35,011 nucleotides of DNA, taken from assembly GCA_003278195.1 (NCBI GenBank), contig QCGE01000014.1, forward strand, positions 1 to 35,011. Direction: 5' to 3'. This stretch comes from Prochlorococcus sp. AG-363-P08 (GTDB taxonomy: Bacteria; Cyanobacteriota; Cyanobacteriia; PCC-6307; Cyanobiaceae). Positions 10,291-18,805 of the stretch are shown here, in pieces; within the stretch, counting starts at the first letter, position 1; each line of letters begins with the position of its first letter. The position numbers and the translations under genes were made by a program. The notes below the pieces were generated by a model. The model ran no database searches and was not told the origin of the DNA. It was given only the letters and a program-made list of their open reading frames with translations.

Positions 10291-10292
10291 TT
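10259..10292 (+). terminator. Strong intrinsic terminator
   Basis: Arms 10259-10272 and 10277-10290 form a 14-bp stem with one A-C mismatch and a TTAT loop, followed on the plus strand by T's to 10292. Reading rightward it has the better T-tract, yet no plus-strand gene is annotated upstream. It also sits directly after the stop of the minus-strand 64-residue gene and could serve that gene too. Confidence 0.8.
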
Positions 10293-10485
10293 AACGAGAA
10301 GGTCTTAAAGCTAAAAACCAAACACCAATACCAAAAACAACAGAGGGGAAAAAAAGCAGGAAAACAACTAAATTTGGCCTAATTAGAAAGGGATCTGGAT
10401 GCTGATAACCCCAAAAACGAAGCCCAAGACTTACCAGCAAGGCAACACCCCAAACAAACGCTAGAAGTATTAATTTAGTAACCAT
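10291..10485 (-). CDS. Small two-helix membrane protein, unknown
   Basis: A 64-residue protein with two hydrophobic segments (about residues 3-23 and 36-60) separated by a polar turn with RFWGYQHPDPFLIRPN. It has no recognised domain and no signal-peptide cleavage site. The start is ATG 10485; it is divergent from the DUF3134 gene across 60 bases. The stop touches the terminator hairpin. It is probably a conserved picocyanobacterial hypothetical protein; I do not know its function. Confidence 0.65.
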   Translation of the reverse strand: MVTKLILLAFVWGVALLVSLGLRFWGYQHPDPFLIRPNLVVFLLFFPSVVFGIGVWFLALRPSR

Positions 10486-10545
10486 GGGAGCGTGCCACTA
10501 GGAAGTCAATGCACTATGTTGACTGATTAGACTTCATTTTGCGCA

Positions 10546-10821
10546 ATGAGCGAATTAAATAAAAGTGATTTGAAAGCTCTGGACGGAATCAATCCAGCTC
10601 TCACTAGGTTTGGGAGAACAGAACCAGCTCCAGTACTCCCACTTCGTGAAGAACCAGATCTTCTTACATGGCTAGAAGCTAGTGGGCGATTAGTAACTGA
10701 TGACGAATCGAATTCTCCAGAAGTCAGCACAGTAGAAGAAGAGGAACTATCCGCATTAATGGGAGAAAAAGAAGACTATAAAGCAGACGATGAGCAAACT
10801 GATGAAGAATGGGAAGACTAA
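10546..10821 (+). CDS. DUF3134 family protein
   Basis: A 91-residue soluble protein. The block NPALTRFGRTEPAPVLPLREEPDLLTWLEASGRLV matches the cyanobacterial DUF3134 family, which has N-P-A-L, [AP]-V-[IL]-P and L-[LD]-W-L-E-[SA]-[ST]-G-R-L. The rest is a strongly acidic, probably disordered tail. Function is unknown. The start is ATG 10546, the only reasonable choice before the conserved block. Confidence 0.8.
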   Translation: MSELNKSDLKALDGINPALTRFGRTEPAPVLPLREEPDLLTWLEASGRLVTDDESNSPEVSTVEEEELSALMGEKEDYKADDEQTDEEWED

Positions 10822-10827
10822 AAGATC

Positions 10828-10841
10828 AAAAAGCGCTTTTT
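10828..10841 (+). terminator. Possible short terminator after the DUF3134 gene
   Basis: AAAAAGCGCTTTTT is a perfect palindrome seven bases after the stop, giving a 5-bp A-T stem with a GCGC loop. It is weak energetically; the T arm itself would be the T-tract. Confidence 0.35.
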
Positions 10842-10903
10842 CTTGTAGCACTTCTTGCATAGCAATCTTTTAGACTCTTAAAAATATTGACTTACTTTAA
10901 GGT

Positions 10904-11989
10904 GTGAAAAACAACTTACTTATATTCCACAAATCCAGTGGGGCGCTTTTGCTTGGAATCATTATATTTGCTACTGCATTTGCCTCAGATCACTTCTTAG
11001 ATAATAGCCTGATAAGTATTCCTTTATTATTGGCAAGTTTAGTTTCAGCATTATTAACAAATTGGTTTATACGTAACTCCAAAAAACTTAAAATTGGTCA
11101 AGTAATACGTAAAGAAGGTCCGGAAAAACACAAAAATAAGGCTGGGACTCCCACGATGGGGGGGTTAATAGTAATTCCAGTAGGTGTATTAATTGGTAGC
11201 TTGATAACAAGTGATGAATTGATCAGTCAAAAGTTAGTTGTTCTTAGTTCAACAATTCTTTGTTACATGATAATAGGAGGGATTGATGACTTAAAAGGAT
11301 TAAAGGAGAAAAGGAATAAAGGCTTAAGCCCTAAAAATAAAATAATATTACAATCAATTGTCACGATTTTATTTCTATTAATAGCAGCTTCAAAAAGTTG
11401 GATTGATTCAACAATTATGTTGCCTTTCGATAGAGTAGTTGATATTGGAATTCTAATCTGGCCTTTATCTTTCTTTGTCTTTCTTGCAGAAAGCAATGCA
11501 ACTAATCTTACTGATGGACTAGACGGTCTTGCAGCAGGGTGTGGAGCTCTTGTGTTTATGGGTATGGCATTACAACTGGTTCTAAGAGGCGACTATGGGG
11601 ATCCAGTATTGGCAGGGTATAGCGCTGCTATGGCTGGTGCATGGCTTGGGTTTCTATCCAAAAACCAAAATCCTGCAAAAGTTTTCATGGGAGATACTGG
11701 ATCTCTATCAATGGGTGCCTCATTAGCTGGAATTGCACTATTGAGTAATAGTCTTTGGGCATTATTCCTTATGGGAGGAGTATTTCTTGCCGAATCAGTA
11801 TCCGTAATACTCCAAGTTGGAATCTTCAAAGCTACTAAAAATTCGCAAGGAGTAGGCATTAGAATTTTAAAAATGGCACCTCTACATCATCACTTTGAGT
11901 TACTTGGAGTCGATGAGAAAGTTCTTGTTCCAATCTTTTGGTTGCTAACTGGACTCTTAGTAATTCTTACTCTGTTTACCATTCAATAA
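10904..11989 (+). CDS. mraY: Phospho-N-acetylmuramoyl-pentapeptide-transferase
   Basis: The 361-residue polytopic membrane enzyme transfers phospho-MurNAc-pentapeptide from UDP to undecaprenyl phosphate, making lipid I for peptidoglycan. Motifs are GPEKHKNKAGTPTMGG, the Asp pair in GGIDDLKG, NATNLTDGLDGLAAG, FMGDTGSLSMG and APLHHHFELLG, with about ten membrane helices. The start is GTG 10904: an in-frame TAA lies at 10898, so nothing upstream is possible. The only SD-like bases (AAGG) sit one base from the start. It is followed after 7 bases by the small unknown gene and then purT. Confidence 0.97.
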   Translation: MKNNLLIFHKSSGALLLGIIIFATAFASDHFLDNSLISIPLLLASLVSALLTNWFIRNSKKLKIGQVIRKEGPEKHKNKAGTPTMGGLIVIPVGVLIGSLITSDELISQKLVVLSSTILCYMIIGGIDDLKGLKEKRNKGLSPKNKIILQSIVTILFLLIAASKSWIDSTIMLPFDRVVDIGILIWPLSFFVFLAESNATNLTDGLDGLAAGCGALVFMGMALQLVLRGDYGDPVLAGYSAAMAGAWLGFLSKNQNPAKVFMGDTGSLSMGASLAGIALLSNSLWALFLMGGVFLAESVSVILQVGIFKATKNSQGVGIRILKMAPLHHHFELLGVDEKVLVPIFWLLTGLLVILTLFTIQ

Positions 11990-11996
11990 TCTAACT

Positions 11997-12248
11997 ATGA
12001 ATTATTTCACCTGGGAAGAAAAAGGGCTAACCAATGATTGTGTAAGCCTTGAATCAATGGCTGCCAGGTTTGAAGAAGCCGCAAAATTAATGAGAAAGAT
12101 GTCAAAAGAAGGTTTCGAATTGAAAAATGAATCATCAAAACAATATATTATTCATAAAGATCCAAAGATTTTCGAATCACTAGGGTTTATCAGTGAAGAA
12201 AAGCCATTTAAGCAACTGAAGCTGATTCCAGACACTAACAAACTATAA
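11997..12248 (+). CDS. Hypothetical protein between mraY and purT
   Basis: An 83-residue soluble, charged protein that I do not recognise. The middle (ESMAARFEEAAKLMRKMSKEGFELKN) is predicted helical and amphipathic, followed by a short beta-like segment (KQYIIHKDPKIFESLGFIS). It lies 7 bases after mraY and ends one base before the purT start, so it is almost certainly translated with them. No signal peptide or membrane segment. Confidence 0.7.
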   Translation: MNYFTWEEKGLTNDCVSLESMAARFEEAAKLMRKMSKEGFELKNESSKQYIIHKDPKIFESLGFISEEKPFKQLKLIPDTNKL

Positions 12249-12249
12249 A

Positions 12250-13443
12250 ATGACAACATTTCCTAAAAAACTAATGCTCCTGGGAAGTGGAGAATTGGGA
12301 AAAGAAGTAGTAATTGCCGCCAAAAGACTAGGCTGTGAAGTTGTTGCATGTGATCGTTATCCAAATGCACCTGCCATGCAGATTTCTGATAAATCAGAAG
12401 TTTTAGATATGACAAATGGAGAAAAGCTAAAAGAAATTGTGAACAAACATAAGCCAGATTTTGTAATCCCAGAAATAGAAGCTCTAGCAGTAGATGCTCT
12501 TGCAGAACTTGAAGAAGCAGGCTTGACAATTATCCCAACAGCTAGAGCAACAGCAATCACAATGAATAGAGATTTAATTAGAAACCTAGCGGCTGATGAA
12601 TTAAAGCTTAAAACAGCAAGATTTTTTTATGCAAATTCTGCCAAAGAGCTAGATAAATATGCCACGGAAATTGGTTTTCCAGTAGTAATAAAACCTATTA
12701 TGAGCTCATCCGGCAAAGGACAAAGTTTAGTAACTCAACAAAATCAAATAGCGGATGCATGGAAAAATGCTATTTCTAATGCAAGAGGTAAGTCATCAAA
12801 GGTAATTATTGAAGAGTTTGTAAAATTTGACTTGGAGATTACATTATTAACTATCCGTCAAAAAAATGGTTCAACTCTGTTTTGCCCACCAATTGGACAC
12901 GTACAAAAAAATGGAGACTACCAATGCAGTTGGCAGCCAGCATCAATTAATGAGAAACAACTAAAAGAAGCACACATCATGGCAAAAAAGATTACTGACA
13001 ATCTTCATGGTGTTGGACTTTTTGGCGTTGAATTTTTCATCAATGAAAATGAAGTAATTTTTTCAGAATTATCTCCAAGGCCCCATGACACGGGCTTAGT
13101 TACGCTATTAGGACAAAACTTTAACGAATTTGAATTACATCTAAAAGCAATTTTAGGCTTACCAATACCATCAATAAAAAATACTAAAGCAGCAGCAAGC
13201 AGGGTCATACTAGCGGATGAATCAATAGAGGATGTAGGATATCTTGGTTTAGAAAAAGCTTTAATCCAAGAAGATACAGAAATACTTCTATTTGGAAAAC
13301 AATCAAGCAAAAAAGGACGTAGAATGGGTGTCGCCTTAGCTTCAGGTGAAGACACCAAGCAAGCCAGAAAAAAAGCAGATGAAGCTGCTAGTTTAATAAA
13401 GGTTATAAATCGGAAAAATCAACGAGTTGACTTAAAGCGATAG
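12250..13443 (+). CDS. purT: Formate-dependent phosphoribosylglycinamide formyltransferase
   Basis: The 397-residue ATP-grasp enzyme makes formyl-GAR from GAR, formate and ATP, step three of purine synthesis, without folate. It shows LLGSGELGKEV at the N-terminus, the block IPEIEALAVDALAELEEAG, GFPVVIKPIMSSSGKGQS (ATP-binding loop), FGVEFFINENEVIFSELSPRPHDTG (metal and ATP ligands) and PSIKNTKAAASRVIL. Full length. The start is one base after the previous stop. The last 25 bases overlap the 3' end of convergent sucrose-phosphate synthase. Confidence 0.95.
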   Translation: MTTFPKKLMLLGSGELGKEVVIAAKRLGCEVVACDRYPNAPAMQISDKSEVLDMTNGEKLKEIVNKHKPDFVIPEIEALAVDALAELEEAGLTIIPTARATAITMNRDLIRNLAADELKLKTARFFYANSAKELDKYATEIGFPVVIKPIMSSSGKGQSLVTQQNQIADAWKNAISNARGKSSKVIIEEFVKFDLEITLLTIRQKNGSTLFCPPIGHVQKNGDYQCSWQPASINEKQLKEAHIMAKKITDNLHGVGLFGVEFFINENEVIFSELSPRPHDTGLVTLLGQNFNEFELHLKAILGLPIPSIKNTKAAASRVILADESIEDVGYLGLEKALIQEDTEILLFGKQSSKKGRRMGVALASGEDTKQARKKADEAASLIKVINRKNQRVDLKR

Positions 13444-15554
13444 TGATTTAAACCATCTATAACTCCAATTGCATGTGATCTAGTAGAGAAAAAAGCTCTT
13501 TGTTGAGATCTTAAAGACTCCAAAGATGGATCGTGTTCTGCAGGAATAATAGTGGATGTTAGACCTCGAATTAACTCTGCATCTCCTTGTTGACTTGCAA
13601 CAACAAAAACTTTCTCTAAAGGAAATCCCCATCTAAGAGAAATAAACCTTATAGCCTCTGTTCGAGAAGCTCTCATTGGTACTACATCTAAATACCAATG
13701 GCAACGCAAATGAGGAGTTGCAGCTTGACACCTATGACTTAATCTTTTGCGAACAATAGGTAAAATATTCTCTATTGGCTCCTTTAATAAATAACTAACC
13801 TTAAAAGGTCCTTGTTGATCTGCAGTTTGAAGAGTCAAATAATCTTTTAAATCATCCAAAGCATGTTGAACAGCAGATCTATCCCAATCTGCAGAAATAT
13901 TAGATTCCCAAAATCTATCAGAATTTTCTTCTAAATTATAGTGTATTTCTGTACCAGCTCTAGTTATCCAAATCCTAGGAACAGGAAGCCTTAATTCCTG
14001 ATATCGATGTCTAGCTACCTTTATTGATCTACCAGTAATAATTCCAATACTTGCAGAATTATTAGAATCGTATGTTTGTAAATTCTCTCTTAAAATAGAT
14101 AGCTCTTCAACATTAGAGGTCTCGAGACTAGTATCTAAATCAAGCAAAATCAATTTATCACCGAAATTAGTCAAAGTAGATTCTTTAGTGATTAACCCAA
14201 TTGAATTAGTTGAAAGCTCCAAGCGTTTTTGCATCAATGAAAGATAGCGACACACATGGGCGTCCCAACTAAAGTGTCGGCTTATAGCTTCTATGCCATT
14301 ATCACTCCATCTCGACCATCTAGTACTATCAGATCCTGCTTGCTCTAAAGCATCCTGCAATGCATCTAAATCAGTAACATCTGCTAATAATCCATTTTCA
14401 CATTTAGCCAAGATATCTCGAGGGCCACCATCATCAGTTGCAACCATAGGCAATCCACAAGCAGACGACTCTAATAAAGTCAACCCAAAAGGTTCAGTAA
14501 GTGCAGGATTAACAAATAAACCTTTTTTTCTTGCTGCCCATCTATAAATTGCTGGAATTTGATCGCGTTTATGATGTTTAGGGTATGCAACTTGACCATA
14601 TAAATCATACCTATCGACTAAATCAAAAACTTGTTGGAATACTTCCCTTTGTTGTTTCTCCAATTGACGTTGATCTTCCCGACAACCAAGAATCAAAACA
14701 AGATTATGTCGCTGCCGAAGGATTGGAGATCTACCATATGCTTCAACAAGTGCTGGAATATTTTTCCTGCGAACAGCTCGAGATATTGCCAAAAGAGGTG
14801 ATAACGATTTTTCTCTTAAAAAAGGATCGACTAAATCTTCGATTTCCTGCAATTCAGAAGTGCTTTTAGATGATGGATGAAAACGAATTGAATCAACACC
14901 TGGAGGTACTACCTGAGCAGACTGAGAATGAAAATTACCATAACGCGAATATTGCTGTTCAGCTTCTTGACTTGTACTAGTAATAACTAGATTTGAATGC
15001 GCTAAAGCCAATTCTTCAGCATCAATTCTTTTGCTTATTGAATAAGAAAGCTCTATCTGCTCATAATCCATACCAGAAGCAAGAAGTCTTCTTTGTTTCT
15101 CTCGCCCTAGAGAATGAGCTGTAAAAACTAATGGTATACCTAATCGACGTGATACTAAGGCACCAACATAACCAGCATCTGCATAATGAGCGTGAATCCA
15201 ATCAGGCAAAACAGAAGCAGATTGCAAACGACTGACAAGCTGATCTGCAAGCTCGTCTAAATATGGCCACAACAACTCCTTTCTCAAATAACGTTTTGGA
15301 CCAAAAGGCAAACGAATAATTCTGCAATCAGCTACAACTTGTTCCTCAGGCTGTGAATAATCTGAAGAAACTTTTCTGTCTTGAATCAACCTAGTAACTA
15401 AATCAACCTGATCAACTTCTGGTCTTGCAGCCAATCCCTTTATCAACTCCAGTACGTATAAGGTCTGTCCTCCAGTATCAGAATCGCGACCTAGCTCTAA
15501 ATCATGAGAGCGAAATAAACCATGGAGATTCAAATGAAGCAGTCGCAAACCCAT
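13419..15554 (-). CDS. spsA: Sucrose-phosphate synthase with C-terminal phosphatase-like domain
   Basis: The 711-residue protein makes sucrose-6-phosphate from UDP-glucose and fructose-6-phosphate, for the compatible solute sucrose. The GT-B glycosyltransferase part (about 1-450) shows the N-terminal LNLHGLFR and SDTGGQTLYVLEL, HAHYADAGYVGAL, AVRRKNIPALVEAYG and the donor-site block ALTEPFGLTLLESSACGLP. From about 470 a HAD phosphatase-like domain follows: DLDTS (472-476) and TGRS (507-510) are present. However, the expected motif IV G-D-S-G-N-D reads A-S-Q-Q-G-D (about 653-658) and the motif III lysine region reads ASRTEA. The phosphatase is therefore probably impaired. The 3' end overlaps purT. 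Confidence 0.95.
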   Translation of the reverse strand: MGLRLLHLNLHGLFRSHDLELGRDSDTGGQTLYVLELIKGLAARPEVDQVDLVTRLIQDRKVSSDYSQPEEQVVADCRIIRLPFGPKRYLRKELLWPYLDELADQLVSRLQSASVLPDWIHAHYADAGYVGALVSRRLGIPLVFTAHSLGREKQRRLLASGMDYEQIELSYSISKRIDAEELALAHSNLVITSTSQEAEQQYSRYGNFHSQSAQVVPPGVDSIRFHPSSKSTSELQEIEDLVDPFLREKSLSPLLAISRAVRRKNIPALVEAYGRSPILRQRHNLVLILGCREDQRQLEKQQREVFQQVFDLVDRYDLYGQVAYPKHHKRDQIPAIYRWAARKKGLFVNPALTEPFGLTLLESSACGLPMVATDDGGPRDILAKCENGLLADVTDLDALQDALEQAGSDSTRWSRWSDNGIEAISRHFSWDAHVCRYLSLMQKRLELSTNSIGLITKESTLTNFGDKLILLDLDTSLETSNVEELSILRENLQTYDSNNSASIGIITGRSIKVARHRYQELRLPVPRIWITRAGTEIHYNLEENSDRFWESNISADWDRSAVQHALDDLKDYLTLQTADQQGPFKVSYLLKEPIENILPIVRKRLSHRCQAATPHLRCHWYLDVVPMRASRTEAIRFISLRWGFPLEKVFVVASQQGDAELIRGLTSTIIPAEHDPSLESLRSQQRAFFSTRSHAIGVIDGLNHYRFKSTR

Positions 15555-15832
15555 ACAGACCCTCCATAGCAGTTAAAGAGAAATAATTGATTTTCACGCA
15601 AACAAACCTAAAGAAAGAATAATAAAAACAATTGAATTATTTAATGTTCTGGGAAAACGATTCCTGTCAAAGGGTTTTGAAGGGAAGCCAAAAAAAAGAA
15701 TAAGCAAAAAGATGGAGAATTGCGAACACCCTGTTAAGCAAAAAACTATCGTCGGAGCATCAATTGAAACAGGCCTAGTAATAATTACTCAATTTTAATC
15801 TTCTTTGGGCTGTAATTATGGCTAGATTTTTT
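15555..15832. other. 278-base intergenic region between spsA and uvrA
   Basis: It presumably holds the spsA promoter and the end of the uvrA transcript. It has an exact 13-base dyad, AGTAATAATTACT, near 15776-15788. The plus strand carries an open frame from 15577 to 15798 whose only ATG is at 15712 (28 codons). No RNA gene is recognisable. Confidence 0.5.
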
Positions 15833-18760
15833 CTAAAGAATTTTCTTTAGATACATAGCCGTGTAGCTTGTCGGATGTTGAGCAACTTGCTCTGGAGTAC
15901 CAGTAACTAATACCTCTCCTCCTCTATCACCTCCTTCTGGGCCTAGATCAATAATCCAATCAGAACATCTAATCACATCAAGATTATGTTCTATAACTAT
16001 TATTGAATTTCCCTTATCTACTAAACGCTGTATTACATCCATTAATTTATGAACATCATAAAAACTTAGTCCTGTAGTTGGTTCATCTATAAGGTATAAA
16101 GTCTTACCTGTTGCCCGTCGAGATAATTCTGTCGCTAATTTAACTCTTTGAGCCTCACCACCAGAAAGTGTTGGGGCCGGTTGACCAAGCTTTATATAAC
16201 CTAACCCAACATCGACTAAGGTTCTTAAGCGATCTGCAGCTTGCGGAATTGCTGAAAAAACATTAGCTGCTTGTTCTACTGTCATTTCTAAAACATCAGC
16301 AATTGTATGACCCTTATACCTAACTTGTAATGTTTCTCGATTAAATCTTGCACCCTTACAAACATCACATTGAACATAAACATCTGGCAAAAAATTCATT
16401 TCTATAACATTTACACCTTGTCCTCTGCAAGCCTCACATCTGCCTCCTTTTACATTAAAACTGAATTGCCCAACTTGATAACCACGTGCTTTAGCTTCAA
16501 TAGATGCAGCAAAAACTTGCCGTATAGGATCAAAAGCACCTGTATAAGTTGCTGGATTTGAACGTGGAGTGCGTCCAATAGGAGATTGATCAATAACAAT
16601 CACTTTGTCAATTAATTTCACTCCTAATATTTTTCCTAAACCGCGAGGAAATGGTACTTTTAATCCTAAGCTATGATTAAGAGCAGGATGAAGTAATTCA
16701 TTAATCAGAGTAGATTTTCCACTACCACTTACACCCGTAACAGAAATCAATCTTCCCAAAGGGAAATCTACTGTTAGGTTTTTTAGATTATTCAATTTAC
16801 AATCAACCAAAGAAAGTTTTTTCTGTGATTCAATACGTCTTTTATCTGGGGTTGGAATATGTTTCCTTCGACTCAAATAATCACCCGTAAGTGAATTTTT
16901 TGCATTCAAAAGATCGTCATATGTTCCCTGAGAAACCACATGACCGCCATGTACACCAGCTCCAGGTCCAATATCTACTAAATAATCAGCTTCGCGAATT
17001 GTCTCCTCATCGTGCTCAACAACAACAAGAGTATTACCTAAATCGCGTAATCGTTTTAATGTGGAAAGCAAGCGATCATTGTCTCGCTGATGAAGTCCAA
17101 TACTTGGTTCATCTAAAACATAAAGAACTCCTGTTAAACCAGCTCCTATCTGAGTTGCAAGACGTATGCGTTGAGCCTCTCCTCCTGACAAAGTCATTGC
17201 TGGTCGATCTAACGTCAAATAATCAAGTCCTACATCCAATAAAAAACGTAAGCGTTTAGAAATCTCACGTAAAACTAGTTCTCCTATTTGTTGTTGACGA
17301 GAATTTAACAAAGATTGGGATTTATTAGGCTCTTCAAAAGATGAAAGCTTCTCTATTTTATTCAAAGCTTCACTAACACTAATTTCAGTTAAGTCTGTAA
17401 TACGATATGGGCCAATTTTTACTGATAAGGCTTCTGGTCTTAATCTCTTACCTTTACAACTTTCACAAGGAACAAGCTCAAGATACTTTTCTAGTTTTTG
17501 TTTTGCTGATTCTCCACTAGTATCTTTTAATTGTCTTTCTAGAATAGGAATTATTCCTTCAAATGGTCTTGTATAACCATCATTTTTCCCGTATCTACTA
17601 TCAGCTTTAATTGCAATAGGTTCAGAACTTCCATTAATAAGAATATCTTTTTGTTTCGATGTTAATTCTTTCCACGGAGTCTTAATTTCAAAGCCATAAG
17701 CTTCTCCTACTGAATATAAAAGAGAAAAATAATATGTATTTTCCTTATCACTCCACGGTGCTATCGCGGCATAAACAGGTAAAGACGGATCAGGTATCAG
17801 TTTATCTACAGTAAACTTTCTCAAATGACCTATTCCATGACAAGCCTGACAAGCACCATATGGACTATTAAAAGAAAACATTCTAGGGGAAAGTTCTTCC
17901 ATAACAGCCCCGTGTACAGGACAGGCGTAATTCTCTGAATACAATCGTTCCCGATCTAATCCCACAGGAAGTTGTTCATTAGATTTAGGCACAACTTCGA
18001 CAATTGCCAAACCCTCTCCTCTTTTTAATGAGGTACTTAAAGAGTCAGTAAGTCTTTCTTGTATACCCTCTCTAGATATTAATCGATCAACTACTACCTC
18101 AATACTATGTGATTGATTTTTATCAAGTTCAATATTATCCGATAATTCTCTTACTTCTTTATTAATACGTACACGTGCAAAACCCTCTGCGGCCAAACTA
18201 CTCAACAACTTTGCATGCGTACCTTTTTTACCACGAACTACAGGAGCCAACAATTGATACCTAATTCCATCGGGAAGAGTAAGAATCTGATCAACCATCT
18301 CATCTATCGTCTGAGGTCGAATAGAACGATCACAATGTGGACAATGAGGTTCTCCTGCTCGACCAAAAAGAAGTCTTAAATAATCTTGGATTTCAGTAAC
18401 TGTTCCAACTGTCGATCGAGGATTATGACTTGTTGACTTTTGATCAATTGAAATAGCAGGTGAAAGCCCTTCTATTGCATCTACATCTGGCTTATCAACC
18501 TGTCCTAAAAATTGTCTGGCATAAGTAGAAAGACTTTCTACATATCGCCTTTGTCCCTCTGCAAAAATCGTATCAAAGGCTAGTGAGCTCTTACCACTTC
18601 CACTAACTCCAGTAAAAACAACTAGCTTATTTCGGGGAATTAATAGATCAACACTTTTGAGATTGTGCTGCCTAGCGCCCTTAACTGAAATCACGTCATC
18701 CTTCAACTTGCTTATATCAGTTGAAGAAGCCTTGGATTGATTATTAGAAGCTCGCCCCAT
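15833..18760 (-). CDS. uvrA: Excinuclease ABC subunit A
   Basis: The 975-residue DNA-damage sensor is the UvrA ATPase of nucleotide excision repair. It has two ABC modules: Walker A GVSGSGKSS (51-59) and a second GVSGSGKST. ABC signatures are LSGGEAQRIRLATQIG and LSGGEAQRVKLATELS, and Walker B is YVLDEPSIGLHQRD and YLIDEPTTGL. Zinc sites are CPHC (140-143), C280/H283/C304/C307, and CEACRGQG...CDVCKG in the second half. One site thus uses Cys-x2-His in place of Cys-x2-Cys. Full length. It is 45 bases downstream of recN on the same strand, so a recN-uvrA repair operon is likely. Confidence 0.98.
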   Translation of the reverse strand: MGRASNNQSKASSTDISKLKDDVISVKGARQHNLKSVDLLIPRNKLVVFTGVSGSGKSSLAFDTIFAEGQRRYVESLSTYARQFLGQVDKPDVDAIEGLSPAISIDQKSTSHNPRSTVGTVTEIQDYLRLLFGRAGEPHCPHCDRSIRPQTIDEMVDQILTLPDGIRYQLLAPVVRGKKGTHAKLLSSLAAEGFARVRINKEVRELSDNIELDKNQSHSIEVVVDRLISREGIQERLTDSLSTSLKRGEGLAIVEVVPKSNEQLPVGLDRERLYSENYACPVHGAVMEELSPRMFSFNSPYGACQACHGIGHLRKFTVDKLIPDPSLPVYAAIAPWSDKENTYYFSLLYSVGEAYGFEIKTPWKELTSKQKDILINGSSEPIAIKADSRYGKNDGYTRPFEGIIPILERQLKDTSGESAKQKLEKYLELVPCESCKGKRLRPEALSVKIGPYRITDLTEISVSEALNKIEKLSSFEEPNKSQSLLNSRQQQIGELVLREISKRLRFLLDVGLDYLTLDRPAMTLSGGEAQRIRLATQIGAGLTGVLYVLDEPSIGLHQRDNDRLLSTLKRLRDLGNTLVVVEHDEETIREADYLVDIGPGAGVHGGHVVSQGTYDDLLNAKNSLTGDYLSRRKHIPTPDKRRIESQKKLSLVDCKLNNLKNLTVDFPLGRLISVTGVSGSGKSTLINELLHPALNHSLGLKVPFPRGLGKILGVKLIDKVIVIDQSPIGRTPRSNPATYTGAFDPIRQVFAASIEAKARGYQVGQFSFNVKGGRCEACRGQGVNVIEMNFLPDVYVQCDVCKGARFNRETLQVRYKGHTIADVLEMTVEQAANVFSAIPQAADRLRTLVDVGLGYIKLGQPAPTLSGGEAQRVKLATELSRRATGKTLYLIDEPTTGLSFYDVHKLMDVIQRLVDKGNSIIVIEHNLDVIRCSDWIIDLGPEGGDRGGEVLVTGTPEQVAQHPTSYTAMYLKKIL

Positions 18761-18805
18761 AAAACAATTTTTTAATAGCCGCTAATTCTACGTAGTTGAA
18801 GAGGT

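Noticed and set aside
14293-14869. Plus-strand open frames of 84-94 codons inside spsA
   Set aside because: They are antisense shadows of a well-conserved glycosyltransferase.
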